Shown: one piece after another, positions 1 to 9,140 of the stretch | Numbering within the stretch: position 1 is the stretch's first letter | How the letters are laid out: each line of letters opens with the position of its first letter | Assembly (NCBI RefSeq): GCF_000176915.2 | Contig: NC_014844.1 | Span: 1,860,001 to 1,924,000, forward strand | Length of the DNA stretch: 64,000 bases | Source of the DNA: Pseudodesulfovibrio aespoeensis Aspo-2 | GTDB lineage: Bacteria > Desulfobacterota > Desulfovibrionia > Desulfovibrionales > Desulfovibrionaceae | Reading direction: 5' to 3' | The notes under the pieces: model-generated | Told to the model about the DNA's origin: nothing | The model's input: the letters and a program-made list of their open reading frames with translations, nothing else | Database searches by the model: none | Program-made: the position numbers and the translations under genes

Positions 1-2953
1 TGGAACCGATGGAGAAGCCGTCCACCTCCTGGAGGAACTCCTTGCACAAAATGGCGTTGCTCGGAATCTCGGCCATGAGGATGACCTTGAGGTTGTCCCG
101 GCCCGATTCCAGGTTGTGGACCTGCTTGAGGTAGCGCTTCATGCTCCGGGCCTCTTCCAGGGTGCGCACAAACGGGAACATGATGCTCAGGTTCTTGCCG
201 CCGTAAATGCCCCGGGCCAGCTTGAAGGCCTCGAGCTCCCAGTCGTGGATGTTGCGCGACACGCCCCGGTAGCCGATCATGGGGTTGTCTTCGTGGGCCT
301 CAAAAAGCAGACCGCCCAGCAGGTTCCGGTACTCGTTGGACTTGAAGTCCGTGGTCCGGTAGACGATGTTGCTGCCGTAGAAGGCCATGGCAAAGAGGGC
401 CAGCCCCTGGGCCAGGGTCTGGATGTAGTTCTCCTTGCCCGAGGTGTAGCCGCGCGCCTCCAGAAGATGCCGGATGCGGTCGGGCAGCGTGGCCACCTCG
501 TCCATCTCGGACTTCAGGCCCATCTTGAGGGCCACTTCCTCGCGCAGGGCGGTCACCTGATCGAGATAGGCCACTATCTCCGGGTTGTTCTTGAGCCGCT
601 TGACGTAATCGGCCACGATCTGCTCGTGTTCCTGCCGGACCTTCCACGCCTCGCTGCGCGGCTCGGGCATGGATTCGAGCACGTCGTGGTGGCCGAGGAT
701 GACGGCCACGTGCGCCTCAAGGTCGATGGAGGTCTTGAGCACGTCCAGTCGATCGGTGGCAAAGGAAAGGTGCTCGTCGAGCTTGTGGTCCATCTCGCGC
801 AGCTTGCGGTGCATGGCCAGCACCTGATCGGTGCTGCGCGATCCTTCCTGCTCGGCCAGGGAATCCATCTGGCCCGACAGACCGGTGATCAGGCCGACGT
901 ATTCGCGCAGCTTGAGCGGCATCCGGATCAGGCCGTCCGCCAGCTGCTCCTTCATGACCTTGGTCAGGCGGTTGTCCATCTGCTGGATCTTTTCCTCCAC
1001 CAGATCATTGAGGGTGTCCTTGTCATAGGCCTCAAGGGCCATGGGATGGACGCCGATGTTGCCGAGCATGAACTCAGCGCGCAACAGGCCTATCTCAAAA
1101 TCGGGCACGGTGCGCAGCCGGGAGAGGAACAGGGCCTGCCCCACGTCGGCCAGGATGAGGCCAACCTTGGTCTTGGTGGCGGGCAGTTCGGCGAGGTCGA
1201 TCTCGCCGCCCACCTGCACCAGAGGCAGTTCGCCGCGATAGACCTTGCCGCGCGAACCGTCCACGGTGATCTGCTGGCCGTCGAGGGCGCGCAGGGCTTC
1301 GAGACGCTGGATGCCGATGATGGCCGGGATGCCCAGCTCGCGCGAGGTGATGGCCGCATGGCTGGTGTCGCCGCCCACGTCGGCCAGGATGGCCGAGGCG
1401 ATGCGCATGCCCGGCACCATGTCCGGATCGGTGCGCTCGGCGGCCAGGATGTCGCCCTTGTTGATCTTGTTCAGCTCCAGTGCGGAGCGCAGGTACTTGA
1501 CCGTGCCCTGCCCGGCTCCGCGCGAGGCGCCGTTGCCTTCGAGGATGACCTCGGCGGATTCGATGGCCTTCTTGTCCACTTCGAGACGGCGCATGAAGAT
1601 GGTGTCAGGATGGAGCTCGAAATCCTCGTTCCAGCGGGTTTCTGGCCGCGCCTGGACGAACCAGAGCCGGTCAGTCTTGTCGATGCAGAACTCGGTGTCC
1701 ATGATCATGTGGCCGTAAGCATTGGAAATGGCGCGCACGCCCTGGGCCACCATCTCGGCCTGGGCAATGGAGAGCGCCCAGCGGGAGACCTCGTTGTCAG
1801 GCACCTTCACCACATGGGTGCCGCTGCCGTCCTCTTTGTAGACGATCTTCTTTTCCTTGCAGCCCATGTAGCGAATGACGACCTCGCGGCCCCCGTCGCG
1901 CTGGAACACGTAGAACTTGTCTGGGGTGACCATGCCGCCCACCACCGCCTCGCCCAGGCCGTAGCTGGCGTCGATGGACACCAGGTCGTTGCGGTCGGTG
2001 CCGCGACAGCCGGTGGCCGTGTCCGCGCTGAAGGCGGTGCCGGAGATGACCGGGTTGATCATGCGCATGATACACACGGAAAGGGAGGTGTGCTCAATGG
2101 CCCACTCCCGCTTGGCGGTCTCGGCAATGGTGTTGTCGCCGGTCTCCTCGGCCTTGGTGATGGCGTCGAGGATCGCCTCGCGGCGGTAGGTCATGGAGCG
2201 CAGGTTGTAGGCCGAACCGCAGTCCCACTGATAGGCTTCGAGGCACTCGTCGGCCCCGATGATGTTGAGATAGGTGTCCTGAAGTCCGGCAAAGGCCTTC
2301 TTGCGGCTGTCCTCGCCCGCTGCGGACGAGCGCACGGCCACGGGAACGTCGTCCATGCCCGCGTCCTTGCAGATGGACAGGTATGCGCCCTTGACCTCAT
2401 TGCCGACGATTTCGGGTATGTCCACAGAGAGGATGGCCGACTGGACAAGGACCGACCGTTTCCTGAGCTGGTCGATGCCCTCCGGCGAGGTGGCAAACCC
2501 TTCGACCACGTTGTTGATGAACGTGCGCAGCCTGATGGGCGTGCCCGACTGCTTGGCCGACTGCTCGCGGATCTTGCGGCCTACGTGGCGGACGAACTTC
2601 TGCAGGAATTCCGAGTCCTGGTTCGCCTCGTCGGAGCGCCAGTCCACCTGGTTGTACTCCTTGTCCACAGTGGCCCGGACAACGGCGGCGTTGACCTTGG
2701 TGTCGTCGAGAACGGTATGAAATGCATGTGAGGAAATGGCCCTGAATTCGGGCGCCCTGATGCCCTGGACCTGACTGATTATGGCGGTGTTGTAGTTCTT
2801 GCCGCCGACAATAAGTTCAGCTTCTTCGCCTATCAGAGTGATATCGGCGCCGTTGAGAACCAACTTCTCTTTGAGACTCTCAGTTTTTGCCCCTGCGGCG
2901 ACGGCTTTGCTTTCTTCAGCCTTCTGAGCGGGCTTTTTCTGGGTCTTGGCCAT
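1..2953 (-). CDS. ppsA: Phosphoenolpyruvate synthase / PPDK-family enzyme (3' end beyond window)
   Basis: Expected to interconvert pyruvate and PEP in the cytoplasm through a phosphohistidine. About 984 codons are visible; the C-terminus runs off the left edge. After a Lys/Ala-rich N-terminus (res 1-25) comes the nucleotide-binding domain with VAVRSSAAGEDS near res 207. The swivelling domain carries GGDTSHAAITSRELG, with the catalytic His near res 530, and the start of the PEP/pyruvate TIM barrel follows. The ATG at 2953 has a perfect AGGAGG seven bases upstream. It is separated from pyruvate carboxylase by a terminator and has its own promoter candidate. PEP synthase beside pyruvate carboxylase is, as I recall, the usual Desulfovibrio order. 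The exact subfamily (PEP synthase or a PEP/pyruvate-binding relative) cannot be settled without the missing C-terminus. Confidence 0.85.
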   Translation of the reverse strand, partial: MAKTQKKPAQKAEESKAVAAGAKTESLKEKLVLNGADITLIGEEAELIVGGKNYNTAIISQVQGIRAPEFRAISSHAFHTVLDDTKVNAAVVRATVDKEYNQVDWRSDEANQDSEFLQKFVRHVGRKIREQSAKQSGTPIRLRTFINNVVEGFATSPEGIDQLRKRSVLVQSAILSVDIPEIVGNEVKGAYLSICKDAGMDDVPVAVRSSAAGEDSRKKAFAGLQDTYLNIIGADECLEAYQWDCGSAYNLRSMTYRREAILDAITKAEETGDNTIAETAKREWAIEHTSLSVCIMRMINPVISGTAFSADTATGCRGTDRNDLVSIDASYGLGEAVVGGMVTPDKFYVFQRDGGREVVIRYMGCKEKKIVYKEDGSGTHVVKVPDNEVSRWALSIAQAEMVAQGVRAISNAYGHMIMDTEFCIDKTDRLWFVQARPETRWNEDFELHPDTIFMRRLEVDKKAIESAEVILEGNGASRGAGQGTVKYLRSALELNKINKGDILAAERTDPDMVPGMRIASAILADVGGDTSHAAITSRELGIPAIIGIQRLEALRALDGQQITVDGSRGKVYRGELPLVQVGGEIDLAELPATKTKVGLILADVGQALFLSRLRTVPDFEIGLLRAEFMLGNIGVHPMALEAYDKDTLNDLVEEKIQQMDNRLTKVMKEQLADGLIRMPLKLREYVGLITGLSGQMDSLAEQEGSRSTDQVLAMHRKLREMDHKLDEHLSFATDRLDVLKTSIDLEAHVAVILGHHDVLESMPEPRSEAWKVRQEHEQIVADYVKRLKNNPEIVAYLDQVTALREEVALKMGLKSEMDEVATLPDRIRHLLEARGYTSGKENYIQTLAQGLALFAMAFYGSNIVYRTTDFKSNEYRNLLGGLLFEAHEDNPMIGYRGVSRNIHDWELEAFKLARGIYGGKNLSIMFPFVRTLEEARSMKRYLKQVHNLESGRDNLKVILMAEIPSNAILCKEFLQEVDGFSIGS

Positions 2954-3082
2954 TTCTTCCTCCTGGAAATACCGTGCGGTCCGAAGCGGAATCCCAATCC
3001 CCTCCGGTCCGAGGCCCACGGCTCCCTGCTAATAATTAGTGAACAATCAAAGAGCAATCCCAATTCTTCTCTGGTCTACCCG

Positions 3083-3110
3083 TTTACAGGGTAATCCCAC
3101 TCCCCGTCAA
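3083..3110 (-). promoter_or_regulatory. Sigma-70-type promoter candidate for ppsA
   Basis: On the minus strand TTGACG (3110-3105) and TGTAAA (3088-3083) are separated by 16 bp, about 130 bp upstream of the ppsA ATG. It lies just after the pyruvate carboxylase terminator, so ppsA probably forms its own transcription unit. Spacing and -35 are good, and the -10 matches 4 of 6. No start-site data support it. Confidence 0.4.
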
Positions 3111-3157
3111 TGATACACCGGGAAAAAACGCGCCGCATCGCTCGCGCGGAGGCATGA

Positions 3158-3187
3158 AAAATCCCCCTGCCGAAAACAGGGGGATTT
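3158..3187 (-). terminator. Rho-independent terminator after pyruvate carboxylase
   Basis: An 11-bp stem (AAATCCCCCTG / CAGGGGGATTT) with a 7-nt loop starts 3 bp after the pyruvate carboxylase stop. It is followed on the minus strand by a T-rich run. Confidence 0.85.
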
Positions 3188-3189
3188 CC

Positions 3190-6100
3190 CTACATCTTCT
3201 GACCGCAATGGGGGCAGAAGTTGCACTCCTCGCTTGGCACCTCGAACTTGCAGGTGGGGCACACACCTGCCGAGGCACCGAGCACCACGAGCAGTTCGCC
3301 CTCCACCACCGGGACCATCTTCCGATCCTCGGTGTAGTTGGCGGACTTGATGACCCGCCGGACCACGCCGTCGATGGGGGCGAGAATCGACTTCTCCTGC
3401 TTCATGATGGATATGTTGAACAGCTCCTCGCCCACCTTGACCCTGTCGCCGGGCCGCACATGGGTGACCCAGAGGTCGCCGTTGCTGGGCGAGCCTACAT
3501 GGAAGATGTTGGAGGGGTCGGCCATCTCGGTCCTGTCCTTGCCGCCCACTTCCGGCTCGCTCACGCGCACCTGATGGCTCATGATCTCCGAATCGAGCAC
3601 GTAGCGGACCACGGCCATGCCGTTCTCATCGGGCTCGGAGATGTCGAGGATGCGCATGATGTGGGGTTTGCGGCAGTTGCCCTGGAAGTTGAGCACCACG
3701 CCCTTCTCCAACCCCTCGAACCAGACATCGACCGGCAGGTTATTGATATTGCCGAACTTCTCGCAGAACTCGATGGTGTTGATGGCGTCACCGGGGTGGT
3801 TCAGGTACATGATGAACTCCTCCTCGGTGGGATGACGGTGCAGCCGGGCCTGCAACGCCTCGCGCTCGGCGTTCAGATCGACATCCACCAGGGTGGTCAG
3901 GGGCGAAGCCTCTGTCCGTTCGGCGATGGCGGTCTCCCACCCCTTGCCAAAGGCGGACTGGTAGACCCAGTCTGCCGGGAAGCCCAGCGGCAGCTTGCCG
4001 AACTTGCCGAGCAGCAGGTTGCGGAAGGCGTCATTGGAGTCGCGGTAGAGATCAAGCCTCGCGTCACGCTCAAGATCGGTCAGGTCCGCCTCGTTGCAAA
4101 GGTTGACGATGTCGAGGACATTGAGCAGCCGGCGCACCTCGCGCTCGCCACCGCGCTTGAAGGCCCCGGTCACGGCCAGGAACGCGGTGTTCCAGGTGAT
4201 CTGCGATCCGGGGGTCACATCGTGATAACGCACCACCTTGCGGGTTCCGGCAAGGAATTTGAGCATGTAGGGCAGAAGCTTGATGTAGCCCTGCTTGAGC
4301 GCGCCCTCCTGGGACGACGAGGTGGCGCCGCCGGGCATGCCGTGACGGACCACATCGTGGTCGATGCCCTGGAAATACGGGGCCGTGTAGCGGTCGTAAT
4401 AGGGCATGACCTGCTTGAGCAGGAAGTTGGTCGAGCGGATCATGTCCTTGTCGAGGTGGGTCTTGAGCCCGATCTCGTCCTCGATGTAGGCGGCGGTGGA
4501 GAGCACCTCGCCCTGGCCGTACCAGCGCACCGAGGCGCCCACGGCCACGTCCACAATATGCGCGCCCGCCTCGGCTGCCGCGCCCATGGTGGGCACGAAC
4601 AGGCCGTCCGTGTAGTGACGGTGGCTGTGAATGACCAACTCCGGGTACTTGGCCCGGATGGTCCCGATCAACTCGCGCATGAACCGGGGCGGGCACACGC
4701 CCGCCATGTCCTTGAGGCCCAGGATGATCATCCGCTCGGCCTTTTTGAGGCTCACGCCCGCCACATCGGCGCACATGGCGAGGATCTCGTCGGTCACGGC
4801 CATGTACCGCTCAACGCCGAATCCCTTGGCCCACGACAGGGACAGGGCCGGCTCAAAGATGTTCTTCGAGGAGTTGAGCGCCACCTCGGCAAATGGACGC
4901 ATATTTTCGATATGATTAAGGAAGTCGAAACAGCGGATGACATCGTAGTGCTCGTTGATCATCTCGCCGGTAAGCCGCATGACGTTCTTTGGCTGCGGCT
5001 TGTAGCCGAGCACGTTGGTCGAGCGGATGAGGATCTGCTTCAAGGTGGTGGGCGCGAACCTGTTCCACTCGGCCCCTTCGGAGAAGGGATAGGTCATGTT
5101 GGCGAGCATGGCCACGTGGAAGTGCGCCCCGCCGCCGTTCTCAAGGGAGAAAAAGCCGCACTTGTCCAAGGTCGGACCGACGATCCTGTCCTCGGCGAGG
5201 CGGAAGCGGTTGCCGCTGTTGGACTGGGTGATGTCGCGGGTGGTGGTGTCCGTCATGTGGACGATGCCCGCCTCGCGGTCCGTGCGCAGGGTGTCGAGGA
5301 TGGCGTCCCGGTCCATGCCGCGCGTGATGCGCGGCTCGAACCAGGTGGCGACCTCGGGCGGTTCGGCCAGCTCAAAGCGGCCAACCCGCTTGTCGTCGCG
5401 GCCCCTGTATTCGCCCAGCCGCACATATTTGTTGTAGCCCATGGCCGAAATCTCGGCCACGAGGCGTGTCATGCGCAGAGAGTCGGGCTCTCTGTCTGAA
5501 TAATCCATGAGTTCGGCGTAGTTGTGACGCACAAAATTGGTGTCGTAGTCTGCCTCGATGAACTTCTGATGCTCCACGATCTTGCGGTGGAACGGAACCG
5601 TGGTCTTGACCCCGCTGATCATGTACTCGCGCAGGGCGCGTTTCATGAGCGCCACGACTTTGTTCCACGAATTGCCGTAGGAGATGAGCAGCGCGGCCGC
5701 GGAATCATAGTTGGACGGAAAACGGTAGCCGTCGCCCACGCAGGAGTCGATGCGGATGCCCTGGCCGCCGGGCGACACATAGCGCGTGATCCGCCCGGAG
5801 TTGGGATCGAAGTTCTTCTGCGGATCCTCGCAGTTGATGCGGCACTGGAACGCCCACTGGTAGGGCTTGGTGCTCTCCTCGGAAAAGCGCAGGGTCGAGC
5901 CGAAGGCAATGGCGATCTGCTCCTCGACCAGGTCGATGCCGTAGCGGCATTCGGTGATGCCGTGCTCCACCTGGAGCCGGGTGTTGACCTCGATCAGGTA
6001 GGGAGTGCCGTCGGCAGCCACGAGAAATTCCACAGTGGCTAGCGAGTAATAGCCCACAGCCGAGACGAGCCGCTTGGAGTATTCCTTGAGCTGCGTGCGC

Positions 6101-6900
6101 AAGGCCTCGGAATATTTGGGCCAGGGCGAAGGCGTGATCTCGATGAGCTTCTGATGATTGCGCTGCACCGAGCAGTCGCGCTCGTCGAAACAGAAGACAT
6201 TGCCGTAGTGGTCGGCGATGACCTGGATCTCGATGTGCCGGACAGAGGTCAGCAATTTTTCCACATACAGGCGCGGGTTGCCGAAGGACGCCTGGGCCAG
6301 GGCGGACGCCTTGGCAAAGGCGTTCTCCAGCTCCGAGTCCTTGTACACCTCGTAGATGCCGCGTCCGCCGCCGCCGCCCTCGGCCTTGAGCATGACCGGG
6401 AAGCCGATCTTCTTGGTGATCTCGCGCGCCTCGGGGATGGAGACAGCGCCGTCGGAGCCGGGCACCACAGGCACCCCCAGCTCGATGGCCAGCTTGCGCA
6501 CCGCGACCTTGTTGCCGAGGATGCGCATGGGCTCCTGGCGAGGACCGATGAAGAGAAGCCCTGCCTTTTCACATTTGGCGGGGAAGGAATCGTCCTCGGC
6601 GCCGAAGCCCCAGCCGGGATGGATGGCCACGATCCCGCTGGCCTTGGCCTCCCGGATGACCCTGTCAAGATCGAGATAGGCGCGGGGATCGGAGCCGAGC
6701 ATGAGCAGCTCGTTGGCACCCGACGTGGCCGGAGAGGTCTTGTCCACGTCGGTGGCGGTCATGATCGCCTTGGCGTTGAACATCTCGGTGATCGAACGGC
6801 AGATGCGCCTGGCAGGGATTCCGCGGTTGGCGACAAGAATCCGCTTTCCCTTGACCTCTTCAAGAACCTCTTCAAAGGTCTTCGGCTTCATGGAATTCAC
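3190..6900 (-). CDS. pyc: Pyruvate carboxylase, single chain, with C-terminal zinc ribbon
   Basis: A 1236-aa biotin enzyme that carboxylates pyruvate to oxaloacetate. Biotin carboxylase occupies about res 15-470 (glycine-rich ATP loop AEGGGGGRG near 175, EVNTRLQVEH near 306). The carboxyltransferase has MTDTTTRD (~550), the Lys motif LKDMAG (~730) and the metal-binding HSHRH (~758). The biotinyl domain has IMKQEK near 1167 in place of the usual AMKM. The last ~27 residues hold CPTC...CNFCPHCG, a zinc-ribbon-like tail not part of textbook pyruvate carboxylase. Two starts are possible: GTG at 6900, 4 nt after AAGGAG, and ATG at 6891, 13 nt after it; neither spacing is ideal. birA lies 66 bp upstream on the same strand, which fits co-expression with the enzyme's own ligase. 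The carboxyltransferase is divergent, so the keto-acid substrate is inferred from overall similarity and context. Confidence 0.9.
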   Translation of the reverse strand: MNSMKPKTFEEVLEEVKGKRILVANRGIPARRICRSITEMFNAKAIMTATDVDKTSPATSGANELLMLGSDPRAYLDLDRVIREAKASGIVAIHPGWGFGAEDDSFPAKCEKAGLLFIGPRQEPMRILGNKVAVRKLAIELGVPVVPGSDGAVSIPEAREITKKIGFPVMLKAEGGGGGRGIYEVYKDSELENAFAKASALAQASFGNPRLYVEKLLTSVRHIEIQVIADHYGNVFCFDERDCSVQRNHQKLIEITPSPWPKYSEALRTQLKEYSKRLVSAVGYYSLATVEFLVAADGTPYLIEVNTRLQVEHGITECRYGIDLVEEQIAIAFGSTLRFSEESTKPYQWAFQCRINCEDPQKNFDPNSGRITRYVSPGGQGIRIDSCVGDGYRFPSNYDSAAALLISYGNSWNKVVALMKRALREYMISGVKTTVPFHRKIVEHQKFIEADYDTNFVRHNYAELMDYSDREPDSLRMTRLVAEISAMGYNKYVRLGEYRGRDDKRVGRFELAEPPEVATWFEPRITRGMDRDAILDTLRTDREAGIVHMTDTTTRDITQSNSGNRFRLAEDRIVGPTLDKCGFFSLENGGGAHFHVAMLANMTYPFSEGAEWNRFAPTTLKQILIRSTNVLGYKPQPKNVMRLTGEMINEHYDVIRCFDFLNHIENMRPFAEVALNSSKNIFEPALSLSWAKGFGVERYMAVTDEILAMCADVAGVSLKKAERMIILGLKDMAGVCPPRFMRELIGTIRAKYPELVIHSHRHYTDGLFVPTMGAAAEAGAHIVDVAVGASVRWYGQGEVLSTAAYIEDEIGLKTHLDKDMIRSTNFLLKQVMPYYDRYTAPYFQGIDHDVVRHGMPGGATSSSQEGALKQGYIKLLPYMLKFLAGTRKVVRYHDVTPGSQITWNTAFLAVTGAFKRGGEREVRRLLNVLDIVNLCNEADLTDLERDARLDLYRDSNDAFRNLLLGKFGKLPLGFPADWVYQSAFGKGWETAIAERTEASPLTTLVDVDLNAEREALQARLHRHPTEEEFIMYLNHPGDAINTIEFCEKFGNINNLPVDVWFEGLEKGVVLNFQGNCRKPHIMRILDISEPDENGMAVVRYVLDSEIMSHQVRVSEPEVGGKDRTEMADPSNIFHVGSPSNGDLWVTHVRPGDRVKVGEELFNISIMKQEKSILAPIDGVVRRVIKSANYTEDRKMVPVVEGELLVVLGASAGVCPTCKFEVPSEECNFCPHCGQKM

Positions 6901-6966
6901 TGATCTCCTTGGACATGTGTGACCGTAAAACGTCGCATAGGCCCCGCTTCGCCTCGAAAACGGAAC

Positions 6967-7893
6967 CTACAGGGGAAATATGGAACCGGAGTAGAGAACC
7001 ACCTCTCTGCCCGCCCTCCGCAAAATGAGCCCGCCTTTTGGTGAAAGGCCAGCAATTTCAGCATGATAATCTTCGTGCTCCCCTTCGCGGACACGAATGG
7101 TCCGGCCATACCAGGCCAGACGGTTCGCCACCACTGTCAGGAATCGTGACGGCTCCACCCCGTCGAACAAGGCTGCATACACATTTCTTCCACGGTTCAC
7201 AAGGGTTTCGCACAGGGCCAGCGCGCCGCCCGCATGGTGCGGAATTCCCAAAACGCCCGCCGACACAGAATGATCTTCGCGCATCAGGCCGTCCGGCGGA
7301 GACTCGACAACATTGAGGCCAACCCCCAGAACAACCAGTCCATTTCGCTCCTCGATGAGCATGCCGCCCACCTTGCGACCCGACTGGAGCAGATCGTTGG
7401 GCCACTTGAGCCGGATGTCCGCGCCCAGGGTATCGAGCACCTCGGCGCACATGTGTCCGGCGACAAGGGGCAGCAGGTCCGGGGCCGCCCCGCGCCACAA
7501 ACCCTGGTCAGGCAGTCCGGGCAGGATCAGCGAGACATGGACATTGCCGGGCGATGACACCCAGGGCCGCCTGAGCTGGCCGCGTCCGCCTGTCTGGCGC
7601 ACGGCCAGGACCGCGCCCCATGGGCCGAGATGTCCGGACACGGCCAGCGCCCGCGCCGCCTCCATGGTGGAGATGCACTCCCCGGCCACGACAATGGTTG
7701 TGTCCGCGACCGAAGCCTGGGCCGCCTTGAGAAACCGGCCCGCTCCATCGGCATCCACGGTCTCGTCCCATGGGCCATGGGCGGCCATGTCCACAGCCCA
7801 GGACGGATGCGCACCGGCCAACGCCTGCACCGTTGTGGGCGAGACGCTCTCCCCATGGCCTGATATCCAGGCAAGAATTCCAGGTGGCAGCAT
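6967..7893 (-). CDS. birA: Biotin--protein ligase
   Basis: A 308-aa protein that makes biotinyl-AMP and transfers biotin to an acceptor lysine, here most likely that of the adjacent pyruvate carboxylase. It shows the ligase motifs GGRGQLRRPW (about res 103-112), KWPNDLL (~163), GRKVGGMLIE and a C-terminal SH3-like region ending in SGSIFPL. There is no obvious N-terminal winged helix; the first ~60 residues are not recognisable, so it probably does not act as a BirA-type repressor. The ATG at 7893 has AAGG six bases upstream. It is divergent from cca with only 27 bp between start codons. Confidence 0.9.
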   Translation of the reverse strand: MLPPGILAWISGHGESVSPTTVQALAGAHPSWAVDMAAHGPWDETVDADGAGRFLKAAQASVADTTIVVAGECISTMEAARALAVSGHLGPWGAVLAVRQTGGRGQLRRPWVSSPGNVHVSLILPGLPDQGLWRGAAPDLLPLVAGHMCAEVLDTLGADIRLKWPNDLLQSGRKVGGMLIEERNGLVVLGVGLNVVESPPDGLMREDHSVSAGVLGIPHHAGGALALCETLVNRGRNVYAALFDGVEPSRFLTVVANRLAWYGRTIRVREGEHEDYHAEIAGLSPKGGLILRRAGREVVLYSGSIFPL

Positions 7894-7920
7894 GAGTTAC
7901 CTTGTGCTAGAAAGAATCAA

Positions 7921-9033
7921 ATGAACGTCTATCTGGCTGGCGGCGCGGTCCGCGATCTTTTATTGGGCAGGCCCATCAACGACAGGGACTATCTGGTCAC
8001 TGGCGCGACCAGGCAGGAATTCACGGACCGTTTTCCCAACAGCCGTGAGGTGGGCCGGACCTTCCCGGTCTTCCTGCTCGACGGCCTTGAGTTCTCCTTC
8101 CCGCGAGAGGTGGCCGTCGAGCAAGAACTACGATCACGCGACCTGACTGTCAATGCCATGCTCCTCGACGAGGACGGCGACCTCATCTGCCACCCGGACA
8201 GCCTGGACGACCTGCACTCGCGCACCCTTCGCCCGGCCTCGCGCCAGTCGTTCCTCAGCGATCCCCTGCGCGTGTTCCGGGCCGCCAGATTCTGGGCCAA
8301 GCTGCCCGACTTCACGCCCCACGACGAGCTGGTGGAAACCATGCGGCTGGTGGCGGACACAGGGCTGCTCGCCCCTCTCCCTGCCGACCGGGTGGGCCAG
8401 GAGACCATCAAGGCCCTGCAAACGGCCTCACCGGGCAATTACCTGCGCCTGCTGGGCCGGGCCGGCTGCCTTGAGCCGTGGTTCAAAGAGTTCAAGGAAA
8501 GCATGAACATTCCAGCCGGACCCCTGCCCTATCACGACACTGACGTGCTTGAGCACACCTGCCGGGTCATGGACAGCCTTGCCGGAGACGGCATGGCTGT
8601 CTGGATGGGGCTGTGCCACGACATCGGCAAGACCTCGACGCCAAAGGACATATTGCCCAGCCATCACGACCATGACCAACGCGGGGCCGACATGGCGGAC
8701 ACCCTGGCCCGGCGCATCCGCCTTTCCAACGCCCATGCCCTGGCCGGACGCAAGGGCGCGCAGTGGCACATGACCGCGGCGCGCTACAGAGAGCTTCGAC
8801 CCGGCACCAAGGTGGACATGCTCATGGACCTGCACCTCTCGCGGGTGACCCGGCAACTCTTCAGGCTTGTCGCCGCCGATCAGGACGAGGATCACTGGCA
8901 TCTGGCCGCGCTTGACCTGAGGACCGTGCTGGCGAGCCGCCTGGACGAGACGCAGCGCAATCTCGGCCCGGAGTCGGGCAGGAGGCTGCGGGAACTGCGC
9001 GCCCAGGCCCTGGCTGGTCGCAGCAGAAAATAA
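7921..9033 (+). CDS. cca: CCA tRNA nucleotidyltransferase (class II) with HD domain
   Basis: A 370-aa enzyme expected to add or repair the 3' CCA of tRNAs. The N-terminal polymerase-beta fold shows YLAGGAVRDLLLG and DRDYLV (catalytic Asp pair), then RDLTVNAM and the head-domain motif DPLRVFRAARFWA. A downstream HD region (HTCRVMDSL...LCHDIGK) suggests phosphohydrolase activity as in the E. coli enzyme; this version is about 40 aa shorter. Both tRNAs in this window already encode CCA, so the role here would be repair. The Shine-Dalgarno is weak (GAAAGA). A poly(A) polymerase relative is the main alternative; length and HD domain favour Cca. Confidence 0.85.
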   Translation: MNVYLAGGAVRDLLLGRPINDRDYLVTGATRQEFTDRFPNSREVGRTFPVFLLDGLEFSFPREVAVEQELRSRDLTVNAMLLDEDGDLICHPDSLDDLHSRTLRPASRQSFLSDPLRVFRAARFWAKLPDFTPHDELVETMRLVADTGLLAPLPADRVGQETIKALQTASPGNYLRLLGRAGCLEPWFKEFKESMNIPAGPLPYHDTDVLEHTCRVMDSLAGDGMAVWMGLCHDIGKTSTPKDILPSHHDHDQRGADMADTLARRIRLSNAHALAGRKGAQWHMTAARYRELRPGTKVDMLMDLHLSRVTRQLFRLVAADQDEDHWHLAALDLRTVLASRLDETQRNLGPESGRRLRELRAQALAGRSRK

Positions 9034-9140
9034 TCCTCACATCTTGACATGCCCACTGGAAACGCAGAGCGTTTGGTGTTATTTGTTACGAACCCTACTG
9101 AAGCATCATAGGCAACAATCCGGCAAAACGGAGTTTTTTC

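Noticed and set aside
116-2731. Long open frame on the + strand opposite ppsA
   Set aside because: It has no known domain and is rich in His, Leu, Val and Gly as expected from the complement of a GC-rich gene. The minus strand encodes a complete PEP synthase-type sequence with a perfect Shine-Dalgarno.
3154-5499. Long + strand frame opposite pyruvate carboxylase
   Set aside because: A shadow of the pyc gene; no motifs and no translation start signal.
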